Assembly (NCBI GenBank): GCA_016280895.1
Contig: JAEEHM010000006.1
Span: 1-58,673, forward strand
Reading direction: 5' to 3'
DNA from: Bacillota bacterium
Lineage (GTDB): Bacteria; Bacillota_I; Bacilli_A; ML615J-28; CAG-698
Length of the DNA: 58,673 nucleotides
The notes under the pieces were generated by a model. That model was not told the DNA's origin, ran no database searches, and saw only the letters and a program-made list of their open reading frames with translations. A program made the position numbers and the translations under genes. Below, one piece after another: positions 9,468-16,935 of the stretch. Position 1 is the first letter of the stretch. Each line of letters opens with the position of its first letter.

Positions 9468-9548
9468 ACTATTGTCATTTAAAATTAGATTTTGATCTAA
9501 GAAAGAAAAAAATTTATATTTTATCTGCTAATATAAGTAATATTTTTA

Positions 9549-9577
9549 TTGACAAATAATTTCCCTTAATATATAAT
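9549..9577 (+). promoter_or_regulatory. Consensus promoter of the DUF3990/HTH operon
   Basis: Perfect TTGACA (9549-9554), 17-base spacer, perfect TATAAT (9572-9577). This is one of the strongest-looking promoters in the window. Confidence 0.8.
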
Positions 9578-9615
9578 TATGTTAGGAGGCTTGTGTATAT
9601 AAAAAAGTAAAAATA

Positions 9616-9663
9616 ATGTATTTAAATACATAATATTACAACCTTTAACTACACATTTGTGTA
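9616..9663. promoter_or_regulatory. Two palindromes (operator candidates) in the DUF3990 leader
   Basis: A perfect 16-base palindrome ATGTATTTAAATACAT lies at 9616-9631. A second dyad, TACACA-TT-TGTGTA, lies at 9650-9663, just before the ATG at 9668. Both lie downstream of the consensus promoter and could bind the HTH protein encoded by the second gene. There is no ribosome site directly before the ATG. Confidence 0.45.
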
Positions 9664-9667
9664 TTAT

Positions 9668-10324
9668 ATGAAACGAACAATATATCATGGTAGTGAATTC
9701 ATTATAGAAAAGCCAATACATTTAAAAGGAAATGTTCATAATGATTATGGATTGGGCTTTTATTGTTGTACAAGTGCAATACTTGCAAAAGAGTGGGCAT
9801 CAAAAAGAAGTGGGCATGGATATGTAAATAAATATGAAATAAGAGATGATAGATTAAAAATTCTTGATCTTACGAAACCGCCTTTTGATAATGTTTTATA
9901 TTGGATAAGTCTATTGATGCATAATAGAGAAATATCTAGTGATTTACGAAACCTTTATCCTAGAGAACTTAAGTACCTAGAAGATAATTATCTAATTGAC
10001 ATTACTAAATATGATATTATTATTGGCTATCGCGCTGATGATAGTTATTTTCACTTTCCTGAGGCCTTTGTAAGAAGTGAGATCACATTTGATTCTCTAA
10101 ACACAATCTTTCAAGCTGGCAATCTCGGGAAACAATATGTAATTTTATCTAAAAGAGCTTTTAATTTAATTAAATTTATAAGCTTTCAAGAAACATTTTT
10201 AGATAGTAAAGAAGATTATTATAAAAGAAGAAAAAATGCTGATAAAGTGTTTGCTGACTTACTAATAAAAGATAGATACAGTAATGCAAAAAGATTAAAG
10301 GATATGGTGATGGATGATGAATGA
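9668..10324 (+). CDS. DUF3990 family protein, ADP-ribosyltransferase-like (putative toxin)
   Basis: 218 residues from the ATG at 9668; an upstream in-frame GTG at 9659 is less likely because it falls inside a palindrome. The N-terminus carries the DUF3990 hallmarks: YHGS near residues 5-8, a GLGFYCCTS segment near 30-38, and a following AKEWA. This family is placed with ADP-ribosyltransferase folds, where the His of YHGS and the Tyr of GFY would contact NAD. The stop is TGA. The next gene, encoding an HTH protein, overlaps by 11 bases. The pairing suggests a toxin-antitoxin module; toxicity and target are inference. The start lacks an obvious ribosome site. Confidence 0.72.
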   Translation: MKRTIYHGSEFIIEKPIHLKGNVHNDYGLGFYCCTSAILAKEWASKRSGHGYVNKYEIRDDRLKILDLTKPPFDNVLYWISLLMHNREISSDLRNLYPRELKYLEDNYLIDITKYDIIIGYRADDSYFHFPEAFVRSEITFDSLNTIFQAGNLGKQYVILSKRAFNLIKFISFQETFLDSKEDYYKRRKNADKVFADLLIKDRYSNAKRLKDMVMDDE

Positions 10325-10949
10325 ATATGAATTAAGTAAAATAAGAGAGATATTTTCAAGACTATTTGTGCTTGCAATTAAACATAAAATGAATCTAAAA
10401 TCATTTACTTTCCTGCTTGAAAAAAGCACATTTATAAATAAAATAGAGAAGAATATTTATGATGAATATTTTGATAAACCAATAGAAGAAATATTTAATG
10501 CTATTACTGGTTTATTAATTGAAAATGATGATAGTTATGGAATTTATAATGATGCTTATTGGGCTGGATATAGTTATTTTAACCTATATATATTTCTTCA
10601 CAAGAATTTTGCTTATTTATTTTTAAAACTGCCTCTTGATAAGATGTTAGACATATATTCAATCTTTCATGAAATGGATGTATCAGCATTAATAGACTAT
10701 TTTAATGAATTAGAGACCAAACAAACAATTCTAAGAATTTTATGCACAAATAAGCATTGTTCATTAAGGGATATTAATATCGCAACTTCTATTAATATTA
10801 ATACTCTTATGAAATATAATGCTTGCGATGAGGCCTTATATAATGGCTCATTTCAAAATATAATTAAACTAGCATTATATTTTGATGTGCCGATAAGTCT
10901 TTTTATGAAAGAAAATTATGATTTTATAATTCAAGAACAAGTAAGCTAA
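10314..10949 (+). CDS. HTH protein paired with DUF3990 (putative antitoxin/autoregulator)
   Basis: 211 residues. The N-terminal ~65 residues resemble the small DUF3791 proteins often found beside DUF3990 (weak, by pattern only). The middle is hydrophobic and aromatic, with YWAGYSYF near 82-89. Residues about 150-198 look like a Cro/Xre-type helix-turn-helix: SLRDINIATSININTL, then an L-x-x-YFDVPISLF ending typical of these domains. It overlaps the upstream gene by 11 bases, so translation is likely coupled. It could bind the palindromes at 9616-9663 and neutralise the partner protein; both are inference. No terminator separates it from the Nudix gene. Confidence 0.6.
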   Translation: MMNEYELSKIREIFSRLFVLAIKHKMNLKSFTFLLEKSTFINKIEKNIYDEYFDKPIEEIFNAITGLLIENDDSYGIYNDAYWAGYSYFNLYIFLHKNFAYLFLKLPLDKMLDIYSIFHEMDVSALIDYFNELETKQTILRILCTNKHCSLRDINIATSININTLMKYNACDEALYNGSFQNIIKLALYFDVPISLFMKENYDFIIQEQVS

Positions 10950-10988
10950 AATATATTTAATTTAGTAAATATGACAAGGAGGATAAAA

Positions 10989-11528
10989 ATGGGTAAAAAT
11001 TTTGTTGAAAAGAAAATATCTTCTGAAACAATCTATAAAGGAAAGATATTAGATTTAGAAGTAGATAAAGTAAAATGTCCAAATGATAATGTTACCACAC
11101 GTGAAGTAATTAGACATTGTAAGGCTGTATGTGTACTAGCTGAATATGAAAATGAATTCATATTAGAAAGACAATATCGATATCCATATAATGAAGTATT
11201 ATGGGAACTACCTGCAGGTAAAGTAGATCCAGGTGAGGATTTAGTACATGCAGCTTTAAGAGAACTTGAAGAAGAAACAGGATTTCATGCCAATAGCATT
11301 ACATATTTAGGTAAAATGTATCCAAGTTGTGCATATACTGATGAAGAAATATATTTATATTATGCATCTGATTTAGTAAAAACACACACAAACTTAGATC
11401 CAAATGAAATAATAGATGTTTATTTTAAACCACTAGATGAAATAAATGAAATGGTTATTAATAATGTAATTGTAGATGCTAAAAGTATATGTGCCTTGCA
11501 TTTATATATGTTAAACATAAAAAAATAA
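10989..11528 (+). CDS. nudF: Nudix hydrolase, ADP-ribose pyrophosphatase type
   Basis: 179 residues from the ATG at 10989, which follows a perfect AAGGAGG (10976-10982). An upstream in-frame ATG at 10971 would place the ribosome site inside the gene and is rejected. The Nudix box (G-x5-E-x7-REL-x-EE-x-G-F) spans residues 77-99, preceded by ELPAGKVDPGED, as in NudF/YqkG-type ADP-ribose pyrophosphatases that split ADP-ribose to AMP and ribose 5-phosphate. It lies 39 bases after the HTH gene with no terminator between, so it may be in the same transcript as the ADP-ribosyltransferase-like gene. The symbol is by family resemblance only. Confidence 0.85.
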   Translation: MGKNFVEKKISSETIYKGKILDLEVDKVKCPNDNVTTREVIRHCKAVCVLAEYENEFILERQYRYPYNEVLWELPAGKVDPGEDLVHAALRELEEETGFHANSITYLGKMYPSCAYTDEEIYLYYASDLVKTHTNLDPNEIIDVYFKPLDEINEMVINNVIVDAKSICALHLYMLNIKK

Positions 11529-11600
11529 GAATGGATTATATGGTAATTTAAAATAAGTGGTTGTTTTCAAAAATGAGCTTTCAAATTATCGGTTGATGAA

Positions 11601-11640
11601 AGACAGGTACTTTAACATAAAAAGTACTTGTCTATTTTTA
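11601..11640 (+). terminator. Rho-independent terminator after nudix gene
   Basis: Stem AGACAGGTACTTT / AAAGTACTTGTCT with one G-T pair, followed by a T-rich tail. It ends the DUF3990-HTH-nudix unit. Confidence 0.8.
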
Positions 11641-11655
11641 TTGGCATCATTATAG

Positions 11656-11775
11656 AGATATAATTATATTTTTTTATCGCACCGTGAAGCTGTTACATCC
11701 AATCTTGAAAATCTACTAAAATTTAGAAGCAATTGGTGTTAAATCTAAATTTTTAACAACATCATAATTATATCT
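11656..11775. repeat. 120-bp segment bounded by 12-bp inverted repeats; possible mobile-element remnant
   Basis: Perfect inverted repeats AGATATAATTAT (11656-11667) and ATAATTATATCT (11764-11775) bound a short noncoding stretch. Inside, one plus-strand frame reads HREAVTSNLENLL and continues to a stop near 11743, about 20 bases from the right repeat, like the tail of a transposase. I see no target-site duplication and cannot name an IS family. This segment fills most of the 316-base gene-free stretch 11529-11844, together with the terminator at 11601 and the promoter at 11797. Confidence 0.35.
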
Positions 11776-11796
11776 TTGTCAATTTTTTTTAAATGT

Positions 11797-11831
11797 TTGA
11801 TTTTCTCCAGAAAGTATTGTATAATGATACT
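11797..11831 (+). promoter_or_regulatory. Promoter and candidate operator of abiE operon
   Basis: TTGATT (11797-11802), 17-base spacer, TATAAT (11820-11825). The -10 lies inside an inverted repeat AGTAT-N9-ATACT (11813-11831). AbiEi antitoxins are known to repress their own promoters by binding inverted repeats, so this dyad is a candidate site. Confidence 0.6.
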
Positions 11832-11844
11832 AGGTGGTGAAAAT

Positions 11845-12444
11845 ATGATAAAAACTACACAATTTTTATTGGAAGAATTAAAAGAATATAAGAACCCAAA
11901 GACAAAAATCCAAAGGTTAGTTTCTAAAGGAGAATTATACCCGATAATTCAAGGCTTATATGAAACTAATAAAAATGTAAATCCTTTTAATTTGGCTGAA
12001 GTTATATATTCTCCTTCTTATATTTCTTTTGAAACAGCACTTAGTTTTTATGAATTAATACCAGAAAGAGTATATCAAATAACCAGTGCTACATTTAATA
12101 AAAGAAGAAGAAAGGAATATAATACTTCTTTTGGTACATATACTTATCAAGATATACCTAAAAATGTTTACCCATATGGTATTAAATTTGTATGTGTAGA
12201 AGAAGGATATACATATAAAATCGCATGTAAGGAAAAAGCATTTTTAGATAAACTTTATGCAAGCGTACCAATTGCTAATGCTAAAGACATGAGGGATTAT
12301 ATATTTGATGATTTGAGAATTAATCCATTCGTTTTAGATAGTTTTGATAAAGAATTCATATATAGTATATATAGTTTATATAATTCGCGAAACATTGATC
12401 TTTTTGTAAATATGCTAAAGAGGGGAAAATTATATGATAAATGA
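11845..12444 (+). CDS. abiEi: AbiEi family antitoxin
   Basis: 199 residues from the ATG at 11845, preceded by GGTGG; an upstream in-frame start at 11776 lies within the promoter and is rejected. The N-terminus has a winged-helix pattern (TTQFLLEELKE...IQRLVSKGELYPIIQGLYE). The rest, with SPSYISFETALSFYELIPE, matches AbiEi-type antitoxins, which repress the operon and counteract the AbiEii nucleotidyltransferase in type IV toxin-antitoxin and abortive-infection systems. The stop overlaps the start of the toxin gene by 11 bases. Order (antitoxin first) is as in known abiE operons. Confidence 0.85.
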   Translation: MIKTTQFLLEELKEYKNPKTKIQRLVSKGELYPIIQGLYETNKNVNPFNLAEVIYSPSYISFETALSFYELIPERVYQITSATFNKRRRKEYNTSFGTYTYQDIPKNVYPYGIKFVCVEEGYTYKIACKEKAFLDKLYASVPIANAKDMRDYIFDDLRINPFVLDSFDKEFIYSIYSLYNSRNIDLFVNMLKRGKLYDK

Positions 12445-13300
12445 TCTTTTTTATAATCAAATAAGAAAATATAATACTAGTAGTATTGAAGCAATTAAAA
12501 ATGCTATGAAAGAGGCATTGCAAAATATAATCCTAGTTGGTATTAGTAAAAGTGATTTTTTCAAGTATTGTGCTTTTTATGGAGAAACTTCCCTTAGAGT
12601 TTTTCAAAATCTACCTAGATTTTCTGAAGATTTAGATTTTACACTTGTAGAGAACAAAGACGATTTTAAGTTGAGTGATTATACAAAATATATAGAAATA
12701 GAACTAAATAGTTTGGGGCTTGAATATAAAATTAACACTAAAGAGAAAAATAGAGATACTTCTGTAGAAAGCATATTTTTCAATTTTAATCTAAAATCAT
12801 TATTCAGTATTAGTTTTAAAGAATATGAAAATCAGATTATTGATAATGAATTATTATCAATAAAAATAGAAGTAGAAAAGAAATACTTTGATGGAGGCAT
12901 AACAGAACAAAAACTTTTAACATATCCATCTTTTGCGCAAATTAGAACATTTTCTATTGAAACATTATTTGCATCTAAGCTTATAGCTATTTTAAATAGA
13001 AAGTTGAAAACAAGAGTAAAAGGGAGAGATTATTACGATTACTTATTCTACATTTCTTTAGGAACAAAAGTAAATTTACTATTTCTTGAAAATGGTTTAA
13101 AAAAATTTGGATATTTAGAATGCAATGAAAAATTGTCATTAGAAGGATTAAAAAAAGACTTAATAGACAAATTTGAATCAGTTGACTTTAATAGTGCATT
13201 AAACGATGTTAAGAAATTTGTTGACGCTAATGATCAAATAACTAAATCATTTAATAAAGATATTTTTATAAGTTCTGTTGATTTAATTAAGGCCTTTTAG
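12434..13300 (+). CDS. abiEii: AbiEii family nucleotidyltransferase toxin
   Basis: 288 residues. The nucleotidyltransferase signature YGETSLRVF (about residues 50-58) followed by RFSEDLDFTL (about 62-71) matches AbiEii/AbiGii toxins. The common GG of this motif reads GE here, a variant that may be tolerated. The two Asp of EDLDF should bind metal. A later KIEVEKKYFD segment and GRDYYDYLFY near 193-202 also fit the family. Characterised members transfer nucleotides to tRNA or other targets and block growth, for instance during phage infection. It is translationally coupled to abiEi and followed by a terminator, so the pair is a self-contained unit. Confidence 0.87.
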   Translation: MINDLFYNQIRKYNTSSIEAIKNAMKEALQNIILVGISKSDFFKYCAFYGETSLRVFQNLPRFSEDLDFTLVENKDDFKLSDYTKYIEIELNSLGLEYKINTKEKNRDTSVESIFFNFNLKSLFSISFKEYENQIIDNELLSIKIEVEKKYFDGGITEQKLLTYPSFAQIRTFSIETLFASKLIAILNRKLKTRVKGRDYYDYLFYISLGTKVNLLFLENGLKKFGYLECNEKLSLEGLKKDLIDKFESVDFNSALNDVKKFVDANDQITKSFNKDIFISSVDLIKAF

Positions 13301-13323
13301 CAATATTCGAAGCTTATAAATAT

Positions 13324-13357
13324 GACTTCATTACCTTTGTAATGTAAGTCTTTTTTT
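13324..13357 (+). terminator. Terminator after abiEii
   Basis: GACTTCATTAC / GTAATGTAAGTC hairpin with one bulged base and a CTTT loop, then seven T. Confidence 0.8.
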
Positions 13358-13391
13358 ACTTAAATCTATGATAAAAATGTTCAATTTTTCA

Positions 13392-13420
13392 TTGAAATAA
13401 TAAGGCTTTTATGATATAAT
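13392..13420 (+). promoter_or_regulatory. Promoter for tex
   Basis: TTGAAA (13392-13397), 17-base spacer, TATAAT (13415-13420). Confidence 0.75.
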
Positions 13421-13457
13421 ATTTAAGGTTGTAAATAGAAAAAAATGGAGGACCTTT

Positions 13458-15713
13458 ATGGCAGAAAATAATTATATTAATGATCAATTATTAGCACAAA
13501 TTGGGGAAGAACAAAACGTATCAATTCCTCAAATAAAAGCTGTTTTAAAACTAATTGAAGATGGAGCAACTGTTCCATTCATTGCTCGTTATCGTAAAGA
13601 AGTGACAGGGGGATTAGATGAAGACCAAATTAGAGCTATTTATCAAGCTTGGGAATATGGTCAAAAATTAGCAGAAAGAAAAGAAGATGTAATCAGATTA
13701 ATCAATGAAAAAGGTAAATTAACTGCTGAATTACATGCACAAATCGTTGCTTGTACAAAGCTTTCTGAACTTGAAGATATTTATCGTCCATATAAGGAAA
13801 AGAAGAAAACAAGAGCAACTGATGCTAAGAATAAAGGATTAGAACCTTTAGCTGATTATTTAATGAGCTTTCCAAAAGAAGGTAATGTTGAAGAAGAAGC
13901 TGCTAAATATGTAACTGTCATTACTGAAGAAAACAAGGATAACGAAAATAATGTTAAAAACGTTAAAGAAGCTATTCAAGGTGCTGAAGATATTATTGCG
14001 GAAGCAGTTAGTGATGAGGCTAGATATCGTAAATGGTTAAGATCATTCTATGAAAGAAAAGCTTTACTTGCATCAGAAGTCAAGGATGAAGCAAAAGATG
14101 CTGAAAAAAGAACTTATGAAATGTATTATAATTATGAAGAACCAATTTCAGAAATTAAATCACATCGTGTTCTTGCTTTAAACCGTGGTGAAGAAGAAAA
14201 AGTTTTAAGAGTTTTCATCAAAGAAGATACTGAAAGAGTATATAGTTTCTTAAATAAGAGAGTAATTGGTGAAGAAAATTATAATTCTGTTACAGCTCCT
14301 TATGTAATGGAAGCTATTCAAGATGCATATAAGAGATTAATTAAATCATCAATTGAAAGAGAAGTAAGAAATGAATTAACTGAAAAAGCTGAAAATCAAT
14401 CAATTCATGTATTCTCTGAAAACTTAAAGAAATATTTATTAACACCTCCAATGAAAGGTAAAGTAGTTTTAGGTATTGACCCTGCATTTAGAACAGGATG
14501 TAAAGTTGCTGTTGTTGATGCAACTGGTAAGTTCTTAGAAAAGGGTGTAATTTATCAAAACCAAAAATTCCCTGGTGAAAATGTACCTGAGGCTAGAATT
14601 AAAGAAGCTAAGATCATTATTGAAACATTAATATTAAGATATGGTTGTGAAGTAGTTGCTATGGGTAATGGAACAGCATCACGTGAAACTGAAGCATTCG
14701 TTGCTGAAACATTAAAAGAAATGCAACCAAAATTAGATGCATTAAAGATGAAGGTTCAATACGTGATTGTTAATGAAGCTGGTGCATCTGTATATTCTGC
14801 TGATAAAATTGCTCAAGAAGAATTTCCTGATTTCTCAGTTGAACAAAGATCTGCAATTTCTATTGCAAGAAGATTGCAAGACCCACTATCTGAACTTGTT
14901 AAAATTAATCCAAAATCAATTGGTGTTGGTCAATATCAATACGATGTAGACCAAAAGAAATTAGCTGAAAGCTTAGATTTCGTTGTTGAAGAAGCAGTAA
15001 ACAGTGTTGGTGTTAATGTAAACTCTGCATCAATTTATCTACTTCAAAGAGTATCAGGTTTAAATACTAAGACTGCAAAAGCAATCGTAGCTTATCGTGA
15101 TGAACATGGAGCTTTCAAAAATAGAAAGGAACTTGCTGAAGTTAAAGGTTTATCTGATAAAGTATATGAACAAGCAATCGGTTTCTTACGTATTCCAGAA
15201 GGTGATGAAAAGTTAGATATGACAGCAATTCACCCTGAAAGCTATGATGTTGCTAATAAGATTTTTGAAAAGATGAATATGTCTAAGGATAAAATCGGTA
15301 GTGATGAATTAAAAGAACAAGTTAAGAAATTAAATAAAAAAGAATTAATGAAAGAGTTAAATGTTGGTGAATATACATATGATGATATCATTGATGCATT
15401 AGAAGCACCACTTCGTGACCCACGTGATTCTTTCGCAAAACCAATTTTAAAGAGTGATGTTTTAAGTCTAGATGATGTACAAGTAGGTATGGAACTACAA
15501 GGTACAGTTAGAAATGTAGTAGACTTCGGTGTATTTGTAGACTGTGGTGTACATGAAGATGGTTTAATTCACATTTCAAAGCTTAAAAAAGGTTATATTA
15601 AACATCCACTTGATGTTGTTAAAGTTGGAGATATTGTTAAAGTATGGGTTATTTCTGTCAATAAACAAAAAGGACGTCTAGAACTTACAATGATTGATCC
15701 AAATCAAAAATAA
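13458..15713 (+). CDS. tex: Tex family RNA-binding transcription accessory protein
   Basis: 751 residues, a typical length for Tex/YdcI. The N-terminal helical domain begins with VPFIARYRKEVTGGLDE near residues 35-51. A YqgF/RNase H-like core follows (GIDPAFRTGCKVAVVD near 337-352, then AMGNGTASRETE). Helix-hairpin-helix segments include SVGVNVNSAS and GAFKNRKEL. A C-terminal S1 domain spans about residues 673-745 (GMELQGTVRNVVDFGVFVD). Tex binds nucleic acids and affects transcription and stress survival. The start follows TGGAGG. It stands alone between its own promoter and terminator. Confidence 0.97.
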   Translation: MAENNYINDQLLAQIGEEQNVSIPQIKAVLKLIEDGATVPFIARYRKEVTGGLDEDQIRAIYQAWEYGQKLAERKEDVIRLINEKGKLTAELHAQIVACTKLSELEDIYRPYKEKKKTRATDAKNKGLEPLADYLMSFPKEGNVEEEAAKYVTVITEENKDNENNVKNVKEAIQGAEDIIAEAVSDEARYRKWLRSFYERKALLASEVKDEAKDAEKRTYEMYYNYEEPISEIKSHRVLALNRGEEEKVLRVFIKEDTERVYSFLNKRVIGEENYNSVTAPYVMEAIQDAYKRLIKSSIEREVRNELTEKAENQSIHVFSENLKKYLLTPPMKGKVVLGIDPAFRTGCKVAVVDATGKFLEKGVIYQNQKFPGENVPEARIKEAKIIIETLILRYGCEVVAMGNGTASRETEAFVAETLKEMQPKLDALKMKVQYVIVNEAGASVYSADKIAQEEFPDFSVEQRSAISIARRLQDPLSELVKINPKSIGVGQYQYDVDQKKLAESLDFVVEEAVNSVGVNVNSASIYLLQRVSGLNTKTAKAIVAYRDEHGAFKNRKELAEVKGLSDKVYEQAIGFLRIPEGDEKLDMTAIHPESYDVANKIFEKMNMSKDKIGSDELKEQVKKLNKKELMKELNVGEYTYDDIIDALEAPLRDPRDSFAKPILKSDVLSLDDVQVGMELQGTVRNVVDFGVFVDCGVHEDGLIHISKLKKGYIKHPLDVVKVGDIVKVWVISVNKQKGRLELTMIDPNQK

Positions 15714-15719
15714 TAATAT

Positions 15720-15763
15720 AAGCATTACTAAATACTTTCTTGTATTTATTAATGCTTTTTTTA
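15720..15763 (+). terminator. Terminator after tex
   Basis: Long stem: AGCATTA and TAAATAC on the left pair with GTATTTA and TAATGCT on the right across one internal mismatch. Seven T follow. Confidence 0.87.
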
Positions 15764-15792
15764 TTGCTATTAAAATATCTTTTTGATACAAT
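15764..15792 (+). promoter_or_regulatory. Promoter for 15899 lipoprotein unit
   Basis: TTGCTA (15764-15769), 17-base spacer ending TGA, TACAAT (15787-15792), so an extended -10. The implied leader is about 100 bases and contains complementary segments AAAACTC and GAGTTTT flanking its middle part, which may fold into a long-range hairpin. Confidence 0.5.
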
Positions 15793-15898
15793 ATAATTAT
15801 AAAATGATAAAACTCAATTACGTACGCTTCTTAATTAGGTGTTTTAAAATATCGTTGCATTTTATATAAGAGAGTTTTATTTTAAAATGAGGTGCCTT

Positions 15899-16540
15899 AT
15901 GAAAAATATCATCATTTTATATTTGCTTTTGTTTTTTATGCTATTTATTAGTTGCGTAGGAGAAAAACAACCGATTCAATTAGAATTCAAGATTCAAGAT
16001 ATTGTTGTTGACATTCAAGTCAAAAGGGGAACGAGATTATCTAAAGAAACAATTCCTTATTTAAAAAACTTAAAAACAAAAGAATTATTCATGGATGAAA
16101 ATAAACTTATTAAATATAATGGTGAAAGGATTAATAGTGATTTAACGATTTTTGTTGAACTAGAGATAGAAGAAAGCAGATATAATAATTTAACTGATGA
16201 TCAAACATTTGATCTAATTAAAGATGATTACCTTAATCAGTTCAGTAGAGCCTATAATCAGAATTATACTATAGATGATATCACTATTTATGCTTATTAT
16301 GGTAATTATAATGGAGCATACGTGGTTTGGATTATAGAAAATGGTGAGGGCATGGGATGGTTTACTATGACTGAATACAATATTGGTGGCGTTGAACTTG
16401 TATTTCCAACAACTTCGCAACCATATGTATGGTATAAAGGATACTTTTATCATTTAGAAACCGCCTATAGCAAAGGCTTGCTAACGCAAGATAATATCAA
16501 ATCCATTTCAAGCATTTTACAGGGAAATAAGGAAAAGTAA
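15899..16540 (+). CDS. Putative lipoprotein of unknown function
   Basis: 213 residues from the ATG at 15899, which follows GAGGTG; an in-frame ATG at 15887 overlaps that ribosome site and is less likely. A hydrophobic signal peptide ends at FISC, a lipobox, so the mature protein should begin Cys-Val-Gly-Glu and sit on the outer face of the membrane. The rest is a mixed, soluble-looking sequence with several aromatic residues (YAYYGNYNGAYVVW near 132-145) and no motif I recognise. No terminator separates it from the small ORF at 16561, so they may share a transcript. Confidence 0.72.
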   Translation: MKNIIILYLLLFFMLFISCVGEKQPIQLEFKIQDIVVDIQVKRGTRLSKETIPYLKNLKTKELFMDENKLIKYNGERINSDLTIFVELEIEESRYNNLTDDQTFDLIKDDYLNQFSRAYNQNYTIDDITIYAYYGNYNGAYVVWIIENGEGMGWFTMTEYNIGGVELVFPTTSQPYVWYKGYFYHLETAYSKGLLTQDNIKSISSILQGNKEK

Positions 16541-16560
16541 ATAATATATAAAAAATAATA

Positions 16561-16812
16561 ATGCTTGCTTCAATAATAATCGTGTTATTCATTGTATTGA
16601 ATGTAATAGGCCTTAAAGCTGATAGTAATTATGGCCTAAATACGAATTCAAATAACTATATTTATAATCAATATGACAATATTGAAAAATTAGAAAAAGA
16701 AATAAACAATGATAATGATATTGATTCTATTTTAGTAAAAGTTGAAAAAGATAAAGATTATACAATTAATTACTTTGCAGATTTTATATTGGAAGTTATA
16801 GTTAATAAATAA
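16561..16812 (+). CDS. Small exported or membrane-anchored hypothetical protein
   Basis: 83 residues. The first ~20 are hydrophobic (LASIIIVLFIVLNVIGL), like a signal peptide or a single membrane helix. The remainder is Asn/Asp/Lys-rich with no recognised domain. The ribosome site is weak, so the gene is uncertain. In its favour: it lies just after the lipoprotein gene, and the only terminator of that unit overlaps its stop codon. It could be a non-functional reading frame. Confidence 0.4.
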   Translation: MLASIIIVLFIVLNVIGLKADSNYGLNTNSNNYIYNQYDNIEKLEKEINNDNDIDSILVKVEKDKDYTINYFADFILEVIVNK

Positions 16813-16827
16813 CTATAACTTTTTTTG
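16794..16827 (+). terminator. Terminator overlapping the stop of the 16561 ORF
   Basis: Perfect 11-base-pair stem AGTTATAGTTA / TAACTATAACT (16794-16804 with 16810-16820), five-base loop, then seven T. The ORF stop codon is inside the right arm. Confidence 0.85.
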
Positions 16828-16870
16828 TAGTCGTTTTCATTTGGTTTTTTCTACACAAATTATACATGGC

Positions 16871-16899
16871 TTTACTTTTTTTCATATTTTTAGTATAAT
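16871..16899 (+). promoter_or_regulatory. Promoter of the aromatic amino acid operon
   Basis: TTTACT (16871-16876), 17-base spacer, TATAAT (16894-16899). It is the only clear promoter ahead of the ten genes that follow. The leader is short (about 30 bases), so I see no room for a T-box or other riboswitch. Confidence 0.65.
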
Positions 16900-16935
16900 A
16901 ATATATAATAATATGATAAAAGGGGGCTTTTACAT

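Noticed and set aside
9593-9610. Five-codon leader ORF (GTG TAT ATA AAA AAG stop) after AGGAGG in the DUF3990 leader
   Set aside because: The GTG is only three bases from the ribosome site, too close for normal initiation, and there is nothing else to support it.
16801-16935. T-box or other riboswitch ahead of the aromatic operon
   Set aside because: The promoter at 16871 leaves only about 30 bases of leader, and no T-box sequence or structure is present.
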